A stretch of DNA of 64,000 nt from Platerodrilus igneus (taxonomy: Eukaryota; Arthropoda; Insecta; Coleoptera; Lycidae). Of this stretch, positions 10,301 to 20,313 are shown in pieces. How positions within the stretch are numbered: position 1 is the first letter of the stretch; each line of letters starts with the position of its first letter. The stretch lies in contig JARFIW010000884.1 of assembly GCA_036346225.1 (NCBI GenBank), forward strand, positions 4,636,501 through 4,700,500, given 5' to 3'. The translations under genes and the position numbers were made by a program. The notes beneath the pieces are model-generated. The model was not told the origin of the DNA and searched no databases. It worked only from the letters and a program-made list of their open reading frames with translations.

Positions 10301-11343
10301 CCTTTGCAAGAAGGACAATGGTGCGAAAATGAATTATTTGAGTCACTGGAGCTACTTGGTGTGTCCAGTGAGACTACGTTAGAAGAAACTCTTGGTTTAA
10401 ATTGAAACGCTGAGGATTTCTTAGGCACTGATGTGTGAGATGTATGGACAGTCGTCGAATAAGAAACAGGTGCGGTTGAAGAAAAGGTTTCCAACGCTGC
10501 ACATTGTTGAGTTAAAAAATATCTCAAATCCTCGAAATTAGGTATTTGCTTCGGATCCGATTGGAGTTCGAAGCGTTTTCTAGTGAACGGATCGAGTTTT
10601 TCTAAAAGCAAATCGACTAGAATAAAGTTCCAATGTTCAGTGAGAAACTTTAAGTTAGTTAGAACAGCAAGGTTCTCGGAAAAACAATCAATAAGTGCCC
10701 TAAGTTTCTTAGGCTCTTCTGATTTTAAAGGTGGAAAGTCTTTCATTGCTTTCCAATGCAAAGTTGCCAATAAACGCGGATTGCTAAATCGCTCACGCAA
10801 GGCGTTATAGGAAATAATAAAGTTATCTCCCGAAATGGGTACCGATTTAATGATTTTTAAAGACTCCCCGGTACAGCAACTGATAAGATAATTTAATTTT
10901 TCGATATTGAACAGCAACGCGTTATTATAGACCAGACTGTCAAATAAATCGATGAAAGATGTAAACTCTGTTGCCTCATTATTAAAAAGTGGGAGCTTTA
11001 ACGGTACCAATTTTGATCCCGAGCTGCTTGGAGCATTTTCCGTAATTTGTGGTGCTTTCATTTTTTGCATCGTTTCGAGATGCAGCAGTATGCAAAAATA
11101 AGCGGAATCTACTTCCTTCCGTAAGGCGTTGTAATTTAATAATTCGGCCTCGTCACAGGAGGCTAAGACAGCAACTAAAATTGTATTGAAATCTCTGTAA
11201 AGGTCATTTACTCCCCTTGCTTGAATAAGGAACAACGTTTTTAAAGTTGGGTCACTTTGTATAGCGTTGCTCAGTTCGAACATTTCTATAATGCGAATTT
11301 TCAGTAATTCTAGTTCGGCTACCTGTATTTTCTTGGGAGCCAT
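7270..11343 (-). CDS. BEL/Pao gag-pol polyprotein: gag, zinc knuckles, protease, RT, RNase H
   Basis: A 1357-codon frame starting at an ATG whose downstream residues read MAPKKIQVAEL. A DUF1759-type gag core spans about residues 115-260 (LPLFNNEATEF); zinc knuckles lie at 343-389, including the C-x2-C-x4-H-x4-C set CLNCLRTDHASMQC; the aspartic protease/DUF1758 motif LLDPGSQASF is at 477-486; the A17-type linker follows; the RT has FTCDVRQMY (first catalytic aspartate at 809) and YIDD at 885-888; RNase H shows GFCDASEVGY (D1060), LELCAAV (E1105) and WSDFTV (D1137); the SSHNPADPASRG motif is at 1177-1188. The products would form the particle, copy the RNA and degrade the hybrid template. The frame ends abnormally in the integrase zinc region after a frameshift near codon 1340, so the native ORF would have continued. 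All catalytic residues before that look intact. Confidence 0.93.
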   Translation of the reverse strand: MAPKKIQVAELELLKIRIIEMFELSNAIQSDPTLKTLFLIQARGVNDLYRDFNTILVAVLASCDEAELLNYNALRKEVDSAYFCILLHLETMQKMKAPQITENAPSSSGSKLVPLKLPLFNNEATEFTSFIDLFDSLVYNNALLFNIEKLNYLISCCTGESLKIIKSVPISGDNFIISYNALRERFSNPRLLATLHWKAMKDFPPLKSEEPKKLRALIDCFSENLAVLTNLKFLTEHWNFILVDLLLEKLDPFTRKRFELQSDPKQIPNFEDLRYFLTQQCAALETFSSTAPVSYSTTVHTSHTSVPKKSSAFQFKPRVSSNVVSLDTPSSSSDSNNSFSHHCPSCKGNHLIYRCQSFLKKTPTERFDIVKRLRLCLNCLRTDHASMQCKSYNSCRTCAKPHHTLLHFEPQPASSRSAEPIATPMHKNANRTQSASPIPANVLSSQTNLNLGVTVLLSTAVVEVQDRSGRYKPIRVLLDPGSQASFIRDDCVSKLWLPRIRSQVPIYGLGQTTSAVNRGAVSCTIRSMLDSEKSLEVTTFVLSSISGKLPSVEVPNNWEHLCGLHFADPTWNSPGTIDMLLGADVYPFIINGGVIHGKFLQPAAINTIFGWTIIGPTKGLQSDTVQAFFTSVENPIDQTLRRFWEIEELPSKPYTSPEEEKADLIFENTFSRDPSGRFIVALPFNDTLPIFDKSFEMAKKRLFSLERKLHAQPELRAQYNNFMQDYLDAGHMALHDSPPVGNDNYFLPHHPVFKEEGHTSKIRVVFDASAKAKNNVSLNDTQLAGPSLQNDISSILLKFRSHRFVFTCDVRQMYRQILVTEEHQKFQLIVWRFSAEEPIQTYQINTVTYGIKSSPYLALKTLQQLAIDEGKRFPLAAEAIRSYLYIDDFVAGGDSIQSAREIKDQLIRLLHLAGFELRKWSSNSVSILEGIPSDFFQYTSLDFDSDESIKILGLQWSPTEDVFSFRVKPLNPICTKRNILSQVARIYDPLGFLAPLTLFAKRLIQHLWMLGLNWDDIPPADISSQWQQYQEELPLLSSLKLPRCLPPSDPFTCHLHGFCDASEVGYAAVVYFQFINQTTGEITVQFVTAKTKVAPIKRISIPRLELCAAVLLTDLLSFTIRSYQGLIEISDVSAWSDFTVAFTWIRSPPFRWKTFVANRVSHIQEIIAPSRWFYIKSSHNPADPASRGLMPSAVISCSLWWAGPEWLHCPSDSWPPQPTLSTSIAEVTTEKKILTFVAQTDPNVIDILLSRFSSLYKIQGIVAYIYRFSKPMAQRHTGPLTDIELHNALMIIVRHVQNVTFSKEIALIKANRKLPKSLRKLSPFVDPQNILRVGGRLTHSSLSYFKSFLRYCLSGTD

Positions 11344-12034
11344 AGTGACTGTTATTTTGAAAGATCTACAATAAAATGTTATAAAACGGTACCGGTCAGA
11401 TGTGCGATGAGAAATATTAAAATATTATGGATTGTTGGTCAAGGCACGAAAAATGTCAAATAGCGTATAAACCACTAAATCACGTTTTATGACTATTAGC
11501 CTGCAATGTGGTCTTAAAACGAGACGTCGAAAACAAGGGTTTGTCAAACAAAGCCTAAAGATAAGATTTACAGCTTACAACCCGGGCGGCCTTTACCCTC
11601 AAAAGCTCACAGAAACGTTTAAAACATGTGGCTTAACATATTTGCCGAAAGATGCAACTTTACAACCTTATTCCTCTGCAGATGTATTAAATATTTTACG
11701 TTGTAAACCGACTGAAAGGGTTGTATGTGAAAACTAAAGCGCGCAATGGCTTTTAAATACAAAGCAAATCCCTTTCCTAAGCGACTATAATTTTCAGGTT
11801 ACTGTGTGCTTTATACCGCTAAAATAAATTTAAAACTGAAAACTAACAAATTTGATACTAAAGTATTTGTATTTAATTTAACGAAAGTATGTAGCTAATA
11901 TTGTACATATTTTACCCGCTAAATATGGAGCTTGAACACAAATTTAAAAGCTAAAATAGTTACTTAAAAGCTCGCTGAAATGCAAAATGATATTTAATTT
12001 AGGACATGCGTATACCATAGGACTGGTGAATTCG
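11344..12034 (-). other. 5' leader of BEL/Pao element 1
   Basis: About 690 bases between the primer site and the gag ATG. No conserved coding signal is visible; small frames here are not supported. Confidence 0.6.
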
Positions 12035-12052
12035 GATCGACTTATAGGACCA
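12035..12052 (-). promoter_or_regulatory. Putative tRNA primer-binding site of BEL/Pao element 1
   Basis: One base inside the 5' LTR the minus strand reads TGGTCCTATAAGTCGATC, whose complement ends in CCA as a tRNA 3' end must. I could not name the tRNA. Confidence 0.5.
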
Positions 12053-12053
12053 A

Positions 12054-12455
12054 TGGCTGGTGGGGATTAAGGAGATGATATAAATATGCTATTATAGGGA
12101 AGGACCAATTGCTTTTTGTAGCAATACCAATAGCGGTGGAGCGGTTATGTAATAATTAAAAACAACTACACCAAACTACTTAATAAAGGGTATAAATACC
12201 TTTTATCCTGTGCCGCTGTGGGCAATAACGTTCACACACAAAAGCTTTTTACGGACAACCAAAAACACGCACGATTGGGTGTCGATGTCGCTTTCAAAAG
12301 CTCTCACACGACCGTCTTTTGCAAGGGTTCGAATGCGACTGTATTCTTCAACGCACTTCCACTGTCGGTATAAAATGTTTCACTCAAACTGTAGGGTGAA
12401 CGCACTGATGGTATTTATTGTCACAAATACCGAATTGTTCGATGATGACGTAACA
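12054..12455 (-). repeat. BEL/Pao element 1, 5' LTR
   Basis: 402 bp; TG...CA ends on both strands; drives transcription on the minus strand. It is followed on the plus strand by the ACAAT duplication at 12456-12460. Confidence 0.93.
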
Positions 12456-14165
12456 ACAATGGATTGATGAAAAGTGCAAAGAGGTACAAACTAAGATGGA
12501 AATAGAAAAGACAGATGAAGCATACAAACTAATTAGAATCAATTTTAGAAACATAAAAACGTATAGCAAAAAGATAAAGGGCGCAGGAGGAAACGTCATT
12601 ATTGAAAATGTAGAGAAAGTGGGTAGATGGCAAGAATATATAGGAAATTATTATGCAGGAGAGGAACTAACAGAACTAGAACTGGAATCAGACATTGAAA
12701 ATATATACTTAGAGATGAGTTTGAATTAGCATTAAAGGGTCTGAAAAATGGTAAGGCGCCGGGAACAGATTAGGTGCAAGCAGAAACTCTAAAATCTGCC
12801 GGACAAGTAGTAACAGAACGTCTCTTCCAACTTGTAAGCTATTTGTATGAGACAGGCTAGATACCCAAAGAAGAAAGGCACGGATAGATGTGAAAATTTT
12901 CGGACGATAAGTTTGACAGCACACATGTCAAAAATATTAACTAGAATTGTACAAAGACGAATGGAAGAGCGAGCTGAAGAAGTACTAGGAGAAGATCAAT
13001 TTGGGCTTCGGCGAAACAGGGGAACACTGGAGGCTATTATAGCTCTGAGCGTGATAATGGAGAAAACAATAGAAAAAGGGGAAAGCGTGTATATAGGGTT
13101 TGTAGATCTGGAAATAGTATTCGACAATGTAAAATGGAAAAGAATGTTCGATATACTCAAAAAGATTAGAATGAGTTATAGGAATAGACGAATAGTACAT
13201 AGCTTATACAAAGAGCAAACAGCAGTAACAGAATTAGAGCTGGAACGTAGAGAAGTAAACATTAGGAAAGAAGTGAGACAGGGATGTGCCCTGTCCCCAT
13301 TAATTTTTAACTTGTACATTGAAGAGGTAATGGATACTGTCAAATGCAGGAAAACATTTGGAATTACTATGCAGGACAAAAATTTGATATGCTTAGATTT
13401 GCAGATGATATAGCGGTATTAGCATCTAGCATTGAAGAGTTAGAAGCTGCTCTTAATGAAATGGAAACGGTTCTAACAGAAAGATACGGTATGAAAATTA
13501 ACAAAAATAAAACTAAAATACTAGTATACAAAGAAGGGGAAAATAAATTAAAAACCAGAATACAAAGGTTACAAGAGCTTACAAGAGGTTAAGAATTTCT
13601 GTTACCTAGGATGCCAAATAACGCAAGATGGGAAAAGCGCAAAAGATATAAAACAAAAATTAGCACAAGTCGTACTACATTTAACAAGAAAAAGCAACTA
13701 CTGTGTTCAAAGACAACAAACATAGACACAAAGAAAAATTGCTTAAAACGTATGTGTGGAGCACAACACTGTACTGCTGTGAATCTGGACAGTAGGAGAA
13801 GCAGACAAGAAAACGGAAGAAGAAGTCTTTGAAATGTGGTGCTACAGACAAATGATGAAGATATCATGGACAGTCAAAGTTAAGAACAAAGAGGTACTAA
13901 AAATGGTAGGGGAAGAAAGAGCTATGTGGAAAACGGTAAAAAGATAGGAAAGATATGATAATAGGTCACATACTACGGCATGAGGGAGTAGTGCGGAATT
14001 TATTAAAAGCAGAGATAGGAAAAAGAGAAGTAGAGGTAGACCAAGGTTTGACTATTGCACACAGATAGTGAAAGATGTAGGCTGTGGGAGTTTCATGGAA
14101 ATGTGTAGGCTAGCTAAGAATAGAAATCAATGGAGGTACGCATCCAACCAGGCCCAAGATGGATA
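12456..14165 (+). pseudogene. LINE B, 3' segment: reverse transcriptase and C-terminal domain
   Basis: The LINE B frame resumes with WIDEKCKEVQ directly after the BEL/Pao LTR. RT motifs follow: GKAPGTD near 12755, KKGTDRCENFRTISL near 12870-12910, EDQFGLRRNRGT near 12995, FVDLEIVFDNVKW near 13100 (the family consensus is KAFDxVxW), RQGCALSPLIFNLYIEE near 13275-13325, and the catalytic RFADDIAVL near 13390-13420. A frame change lies at about 13380 and another after 13590; the C-terminal part (FEMWCYRQMMKISW near 13830, GRPRFDYCTQIV, RLAKNRNQWRYASNQ ending near 14160) is in yet another frame. It is a dead copy close to LINE C at 35401. Confidence 0.85.
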
Positions 14166-14355
14166 AACTAGTGACGAAAAAATAACTGCACTTAAACATG
14201 ATGATTATTATAAGAAACTACAGGTGTTAGTTGTGCAATGTTCTCGAATAATGTTAATTGTGTGAAAGAATTTACTGGAAAACTGTTAATTTGGTAAATG
14301 TCTAAGTGTAGGGGCATCTTGGCAGCCACAGGCTGCTTAACCCCGTTCACATACC
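14166..14355 (+). repeat. LINE B 3' untranslated tail, first unit
   Basis: From the end of the ORF through a GATGATTATTAT motif to CAGGCTGCTTAACCCC. The same ~180-bp tail recurs at 14800-14950, 36380-36565 and 36720-36900, so it belongs to the LINE family's 3' end. Confidence 0.7.
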
Positions 14356-14646
14356 TTACATGTGATTTTCCAATGCTCCACCCGAAGATACTACATTGAC
14401 CAGGAAGCGAGTTTTTTTACCTGAAAAATTTTGAATCCCTGCTGTTTCGAGCAAGGTAGGGAACCTTAACGTGCGTGACAACACTCACACACGGGACCTC
14501 CATTTTACCTCTCATCGGAACGAGGGCGTATTTTTGTGAAAAATGCTCGCCTAACATTTTTCAAGCGGACCGTTGCGGGATTTCGAACCCGGGGCCGTGG
14601 GCTAATTATCACACGCATACCAACTACGCGCCGTAGTCCCCTGCTC
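14356..14646 (-). mobile_element. tRNA-derived SINE copy 1
   Basis: On the minus strand the head carries CGTAGTTGGTATGCGTGTGA (A-box region) and GGGTTCGAAATCC (B-box, one extra base), followed by a conserved body with CTTGAAAAATGTTAGGCGAG and a CACGTTAAxxTxCCTACCTTGC block and a 3' end GAAAATCACATGTAA. Imperfect duplications TTCACATACC (14346-14355) and TTTACTTACC (14647-14656) flank it, consistent with retroposition. It sits between two LINE 3'-end units; the matching position in locus C is empty. Confidence 0.8.
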
Positions 14647-14656
14647 TTTACTTACC

Positions 14657-15445
14657 ATTGAATCTCGGTCAAATAGAGCATATAATTAGAAAACAATAGA
14701 AAGAGAACCGAACTGTATATAGGCTGTGAGGGAATTTGAGGGAACTGTGTAGGCTCAGAATATAAATAAGTTGAGGTACGTGTCCAACCAATTTTGAGAC
14801 GGAAAACCTAATGACGAAAAAATAAGCGCAGATAAATCTGATGATTATTATAGACAACTACAGGGGTTGTTTGTGAAATATCTGCAACTAATGTCGACTA
14901 TGCGAAAAGATACATTGGAAAAAATATTAAATCGGCAAATGTTCAAGAAGGGGATCGAACTGCATCTAACAAGAAAGAACAGCACCTATGATCAAAGACA
15001 GCAAACATAGAAACAAGAAGAAAGCTGTTGAAAGCATAAGTGTGGAGCACAGTACAGTATGCCTATGAAATACGGGCAGTAGAAAAACAGACAGAAAAAC
15101 GCTAACAGCCTTTGGGAATGTTGTACTTCAGATGTATGAGGATAATAGCATGGACAGACAAAATTAATAACAAATAGGTTATAGAAATAGCAGGGGAATA
15201 AAAATATCTGTGGAAAAAAAATAGGAGAAATAGAAAGGCAGAATGTTCTAAGGCATTTTTGGGGAATAGTATGGGATGTATTACAAGCAGAGATAGGAAA
15301 AAGGAGGTAGATGTAGACCTAGATCAGATAGTGATAGATGCAGACTGTGCAAATTTCAGGGAAATGTTTAGGTTAGTTCAGAATATGAAAGAATGAGGGT
15401 ACGTGTCTAACCAGTTCCAGAAAAGAAGACCTAATGATGATGATT
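14657..15445 (+). pseudogene. Two further LINE 3'-end units in tandem
   Basis: The first unit (about 14657-14940) retains only the last codons (RYVSNQF near 14775) and the GATGATTATTAT tail. The second (about 14945-15445) starts near the YGSETW-proximal region and reads, through many stops, RIIAWTDKIN, VDVDLDQIVIDADC and RLVQNMKE, ending in a GATGATGATGATT tail. The same two units in the same order occur at 36566-37690. Confidence 0.75.
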
Positions 15446-16950
15446 GATGATTAACAAATGAGCTATTCCATCATGCTTGTAGTTATATGACATCCTGCTT
15501 CCTGTTTAATGTCGAAAGACCCAATTTGTCTTTTTGTCGTTATATTTAATGAAACTAGATCGGAAGTATATCCCGGAAAAATAAAAATTGACAGGACACA
15601 TAAAATAGTTTACGAAAAATACAATTACTTAGGTACCTCTCAAAATTTTAAGTACATTATAAAAATAAATTAATTTGATTTTTATCCGGTTTAGTAAAAA
15701 AGCCATTACTTATATTGCCTTGTTTATCTGTAATGATTACAGAATCCGTCAATTGTATATTCAAAAATTCAACGTCTTGTGAACTTTGTGAATCGTTTAG
15801 TTTTAACAAACGAGTAAACGTCAAAATAGGTGACATCATTTCAAAGTACGCTTTTAGATTGATACGATATTTATTGTGATTTTCCATTACTCATTCCACA
15901 AGTGCCAAGAATGTTTTCTGCTTCAACATTTTAATTATTATCTGTGTATCGAGGGCTAGAAGAATTTGTAAACAAACTGAATTATTTGTTATTGTAATAT
16001 TATACAGAACTATAAATCTTAGACAAAACAATTGGTCACAGTCCAATAATAATTATAAACTGTTTTACACTTGAACGTCTTACAAGGTTGTAAATAAAAA
16101 TAACGTATTTATGTGATAGAATAGCTTATACTATATACACATCTCTGTACTGGAATAATTCCAAGATATCTTAAAAATGAAGGTTCTTAATATCCGAGAC
16201 ATTTTGTTCTCGTTCTAGAGATGTACTTCAAATTTTTCTTAAATTATACCGTTGTGGCTCAGAAGGATGTATCTACTGAGCCCTCTTGCCAAAACATGTG
16301 TTTTACCCGGAGCTTCGGAACAGGAATTTTTACCTTAATTTTACAAAACATTAATATTTTTATCGCCATTAGCGTATTTTCCCGTATCAGAACAACAATA
16401 TGAAACTTACTTATCAGAATGCACATTAAAATTGAGGATCACAATTTTTAATACTAACTTAAAGATAAAATACAAAACCATCTAGAAAACATAGATTTTA
16501 TATTACAAAAAGTCATGTAACGTAGGTATATTAGAAACCGTATTTGTTTAAGATGTTAAATATAACATAAAAATCATGTATTTAAGTATCGCAAATAGAA
16601 GAAACTAAATAAAATAAAACTTTTTGAAATATATAAAAAACACAAATTCTAAGGAAATGAAATGTCAAATGAATCCAATATCTTCTAAAAACAACTTGTA
16701 ACGTATAAATATCTATTTCACTCATGTTTTTGTTATGTGCTGTTTCATAGCTCTTCTTTTTGAAACCTATATGCATCAACAGCGCTACATTTCTAGCCTT
16801 ATTCGATAAAACTGCTTTAAACCACAAGTTAATTCTCGCTTTTGATTTTGACATCGATACCTGGTACGGTGATCTGAGTGTATTGCTATCACGCAGATGC
16901 GGAGAATTCGAGTTACTTAATTCTGTATATTATTATTGTTTCTGTTTTCC
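15446..16950. other. Unassigned AT-rich region
   Basis: No repeat family recognised. The only protein-like frame is the short minus-strand ORF listed separately. Confidence 0.4.
15657..15887 (-). CDS. Short unassigned ORF, 76 codons, possibly a protein fragment
   Basis: The minus-strand frame has balanced amino-acid use, unlike the surrounding low-complexity frames, with segments such as KAYFEMMSPILTFTRLL and SVIITDKQGNISNGFF. The frame continues upstream of the ATG beyond one TGA codon for about 12 more plausible residues. I recognise no family. It could be a decayed gene, a viral or transposon fragment, or chance. Confidence 0.25.
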   Translation of the reverse strand: MENHNKYRINLKAYFEMMSPILTFTRLLKLNDSQSSQDVEFLNIQLTDSVIITDKQGNISNGFFTKPDKNQINLFL

Positions 16951-16954
16951 GACT

Positions 16955-17465
16955 TGATACTGTAACAAATTCTCTAATTGTCCTTTGGCCTTTATTTCTA
17001 ATACATATAAGTCTAATAATTATTTTTCACAATCACAAGTATTTACAGAGTCTTGTTTACATTAGCACCAGCTTAATTGCTATTTGTACCACTAACTTTA
17101 CTGGTAATTTATTTATCTAACACATTTATATCACACAAGCGTATTCATATTTACATTAATTTATGTACATCGAACGATTATTAAAACGGAATTCAAACTG
17201 AAACTAATTTATCGCAACGGGGTTTGCACCTCTATATACAATATTTCAATATTAAAAAAAAATACAGAGAAATCTAGATTGTGAGTCATCAAACCTTTCA
17301 AATAGCAATCATCCATTCTTATCGCTAAATAGACATAATTATCTTACTTTTGAACTATGATACCTCTGAATCATTCTTTCTTATTGCTAGACAGATACGA
17401 AGCCGCTTTAGTAGACACCGAATAAGCGCACTTCTTAGAATTTTCCATATTCTTTCGATTAATGT
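16955..17465 (-). repeat. Ty3/gypsy relic, 3' LTR (diverged)
   Basis: Matches 23905-24412 through shared blocks such as AATTCTCTAATTGTCC, AGTCTAATAATTATTTTTCAC, GTGAGTCATCAAA and GAAGCCGCTTTAGTA. Exact ends are uncertain by tens of bases. Confidence 0.7.
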
Positions 17466-18063
17466 TTCACCGCCTCCCTCTTACAATTGTTTTGTCATAG
17501 AACATTTTGCGGACTGGAAACTGGATATCCCCGTGACGGTAAGAACAATCGAAATCATTCTTATATTCCTATAATGATGGAAGTACTAATCGACACACTT
17601 AATAGCAGGTGCCGTCCCATTTGGATTAAAGATGCATATCAAGATTTAGACCCAGGTCTTCTGCAATAATATCTCCCGCATGTTACATACTACCGTCTAG
17701 TCCAATTTATCGCAGGCACAACCAATTTTAGGCATGGCTAACTTTTTGTTTCCAAACTCATCTGGTCTTTGACATCCACTAATGCCCTCCACAGGTCTTG
17801 GTACTGGTTTTATCAGAATACAATTGCTTTGTCACTAGGCAATAAATGCGACGACATCCATTTCTAAGATGTATGGATTTGTCTACCTCTGGTTGTTGAT
17901 GACAAAGCAGGTCCAGCCTCTAAAACTACTTTTGAACACTGTAGCAACATCTCAGGTTATACTGAGGTCCGCCACTACGTAATCTGCAAGGAAGTATTTC
18001 GTCAGCAGATTAAATAGATTTCTGTCGACCTCTTCAGTAATCCCAAATCTCACCTTGCTGGTA
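17466..18063 (-). other. Degraded 3' internal part of the gypsy relic
   Basis: Lies between the integrase remnant and the 3' LTR and is somewhat less AT-rich than the surroundings. Minus-strand frames show gene-like fragments but too many stops for a family assignment. Confidence 0.35.
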
Positions 18064-18353
18064 CCCTACATTTGATTTTTTCCACTCAAAGATACTACAT
18101 TAGCCAGGAAGCAATTTTTGTGTTACCTGGAAATTTTGAATTTTCCGAAACCCTCATTATTTCAAGCAAGGTAGGTATCTATAACACTTACTCACGGAAC
18201 CTACATTTTACCCCTCATCCAAACGAAGGCGTATTTTTGTGAAAAATGTTCGCCTAACATTTATTAAGCGGTCCGTGTAGGCAGTCAAACCCGGGACTTT
18301 GTGCTTAGTAGTCACACGCGAACCAACTAGTCCACATAGCCGCCTGCCTTGCC
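18064..18353 (-). mobile_element. tRNA-derived SINE copy 2
   Basis: Same family as copy 1 but more diverged: minus-strand head GGACTAGTTGGTTCGCGTGT and GGGTTTGACTGCC B-box region, body CGCTTAATAAATGTTAGGCG. It abuts copy 3 head to tail, separated only by GGTAC. Confidence 0.78.
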
Positions 18354-18356
18354 GGT

Positions 18357-18653
18357 ACATTACATGTGGTTTTCCAATGCTCCTACTTTGGCCAGGAAGC
18401 GAGTTTTTTTACCAGGAAAATTTGGAATTTTCACGAACCCTTGCTGTTCCAAGCAAGGTAGGGATCTTTAACGTGCGTGACAACATTCACACACGGGACC
18501 TCCATTTTACCTCTCATCCAAACGACGGTGTATTTTTGTGAAAAATGCTCGCCTAACATTTTTCAAGCGAACCGTGTCGGAATTCGAACCCGGGACTTTG
18601 GGTGTAGCAGTCACACACATACCAACTACGCCACGAAGCTGCTTGCCTTGCGG
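18357..18653 (-). mobile_element. tRNA-derived SINE copy 3, best preserved promoter
   Basis: The minus-strand A box TGGCGTAGTTGG (18622-18633) fits the pol III consensus exactly, and the B box GGGTTCGAATTCC (about 18580-18592) fits apart from one base. Spacing matches a tRNA gene. The body and 3' end agree with copies 1, 2 and 4. GGTAC motifs lie before copy 2, between copies 2 and 3, and after copy 3, either target duplications or part of the SINE 5' end. Confidence 0.82.
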
Positions 18654-18720
18654 GTACCGCTATACACGATCACGAACCATTCATAATTTGGACCAGACTT
18701 TGGTTCGTCTTTCTGGTTCC

Positions 18721-18908
18721 ATAAATCACCTTACTTTATTATGTTCTCCTCCATTGTTGTAGTTGTGACTATCGCAAGGTACCAGTCTACTAATGTGCAG
18801 CACTATTGTTTTGTTGTTTGGTAGTTTACGAATCCTATCTACTACATCGTTGATTCGTTTCAGTACTTCGTACGGACCTTCCCAATTTCTTTGTAGCTTT
18901 GACGACAA
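18721..18908 (-). pseudogene. Ty3/gypsy integrase C-terminal remnant
   Basis: The frame reads KLQRNWEGPYEVLKRINDVV and then NNKTIVLHISRLVPCDS, the usual end of a gypsy integrase (KLxxxWxGPYxVxxRIxDVVYxI ... VxHxDRLxPY). No catalytic core precedes it. Confidence 0.8.
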
Positions 18909-19065
18909 TTCATGCCTCGTCTATGATTGTACAACCGTATGTGGTCTCCCGCTTAAAAACCAGATACTTGAGCTTTAATATCGTACCTGATTTTTATTCA
19001 GACGCTCGCAGTCTAAATATTCTTTCTTACGTTTCCATGGAAACCATGCAGTCTCCGCTTAAGTC

Positions 19066-19425
19066 TTACGATACAACTTTCGCCAACAACGTCCACTTCT
19101 GGCTTACTACCGAACTCAAGATCACATGGTAAACATATCTCGCGTTGAAGCATAGCACATTAAGAATTCTGCCCAGAATTCCGTCATGGTTATTGGCGTT
19201 CAGGGTCCTAACAGGTACAATATCTAACACTTTGGCAACAATCATCACAGACCGATTCAGTAGCTCCATCACCACGCTTCCTGTCCTGCCGATAGGAGTC
19301 CCAGTGGCATCAGTATCAACTAAAAATGTAATAAACTTTCCGTTATACTGCCCATATACATAAATACTGTCCTTACACCTCGTTCGCGCGTTATAGATGA
19401 TGTTTTTCAGAGTCCCTTTCAGCAT
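19066..19425 (-). pseudogene. Ty3/gypsy protease-like segment
   Basis: The frame contains IYVYGQYNGKFITFLVDTDA followed by TGTPI, corresponding to the aspartic protease motif VDTGAT with the glycine replaced by aspartate. Downstream text keeps a GILGRILN element similar to a GxDxL-like second loop. RT should follow but is absent. Confidence 0.65.
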
Positions 19426-19559
19426 TTCTGTGTTTCCCCTTTGATCGCTGGTAACGTAGAGCTTGTTGAATCATTTTCTCGATGTTCTCTTGTCCTTATT
19501 CTTACACAGAGCTCCTAACTTTGATGCTATTACGATATGATGCTTGTTTTGCCGCTTCG

Positions 19560-20313
19560 AACTTCAAAGCGTGAGCCAACGCATCACTTACGGTCTTATG
19601 CCAGGCCAGTCGTAATACTTGTTGAACATCTCTATCCCGTATTTCATAGACAAAGATCTGTACATTTCGTTGGCCTTCTGGTAACGGTTCTCTACTTCAG
19701 CGTGGTACAGTTGTTGCGGGTGGGAATCGCTAAACCTCAGTTTTAGCCTTGACGTTAAGGCCACGTAGTGTCTTCGTTCATGGCTTGTTATAATTTGTAG
19801 GATACTCAAAGCTTCGCCCCGTAGTGCAATTGTCAATGCTGTTGCCTTCTCGCAGTCATTCCAGCCGCCAACTGTCGCCTCAGCCCCAAATTATTTGCAA
19901 TATGTCACCTAAGGCTGCTTTCCATTAAAGAGAGGTGGTTTTACTTTGAACTTCGATAGCGATTCGCTTTCTCTGACAATTCTAAATTCTAAGGTGTGCT
20001 GTTGTGTCACCGGAGCTGAAGGTTTTGGTGTTTGTATTTGTTCTACAATCCATAGAACCTCATCTTTCATTTTACGCGAGTCTTTTAAAAGTTTTCTGAA
20101 TATCTCGCTTCCAGTTTATGTGAATTTTCTAATAAATCGTCAGAAAATTTCGTTTCTAATTCCTGTAAACCTCCCGAAAAATTTGTCTTTCAAGTTTATC
20201 GCAAATTTTGTAGTTTCTTTTAAAACGCCTCGTTGAATTGTTCAACCGCGTTTGAGTTTTCAATAACTCCCTGCATAGACTGTAATTGACTATAATTTTC
20301 TTGTAGGTTTACT
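19560..20313 (-). pseudogene. Ty3/gypsy gag remnant
   Basis: The minus strand reads VKPPLFNGKQP, then GGWNDCEKATALTIALRGEA and LQIITSHERRHYVALTSRL, then RFSDSHPQQLYHAEVENRYQ: the retrotransposon gag signature (PxFxGKxxWxxY ... W.D.EKATxLxxALRGxA). One stop falls where a tryptophan is expected. The N-terminal part continues on the far side of the TIR element at 23690-23740 without a gap in sense. The protein would have formed the virus-like particle. Confidence 0.78.

Larger units (their letters stand above)
5603..12455 (-). mobile_element. BEL/Pao LTR retrotransposon 1, near full length
   Basis: The element is bounded by 402-bp direct repeats (5603-6004 and 12054-12455) that begin TGGCT and end TAACA on the plus strand, with a 5-bp duplication outside. 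On the minus strand the order is 5' LTR, primer-binding site, ~710-bp leader, a 1357-codon gag-protease-RT-RNase H frame, a frameshifted integrase, polypurine tract and 3' LTR. This order is typical of BEL/Pao. The two LTRs differ at only two positions that I can see, both in the first ten bases, so insertion is recent. The integrase is broken, so this copy is not autonomous now. Confidence 0.95.

Noticed and set aside
11489..11737. 82-codon plus-strand ORF
   Set aside because: Lies antisense in the leader of BEL/Pao element 1, without family similarity.
18579..18633. Functional tRNA gene
   Set aside because: A and B boxes are present but no cloverleaf or anticodon arm fits; the unit continues into a ~300-bp repeated body, so it is a SINE head.
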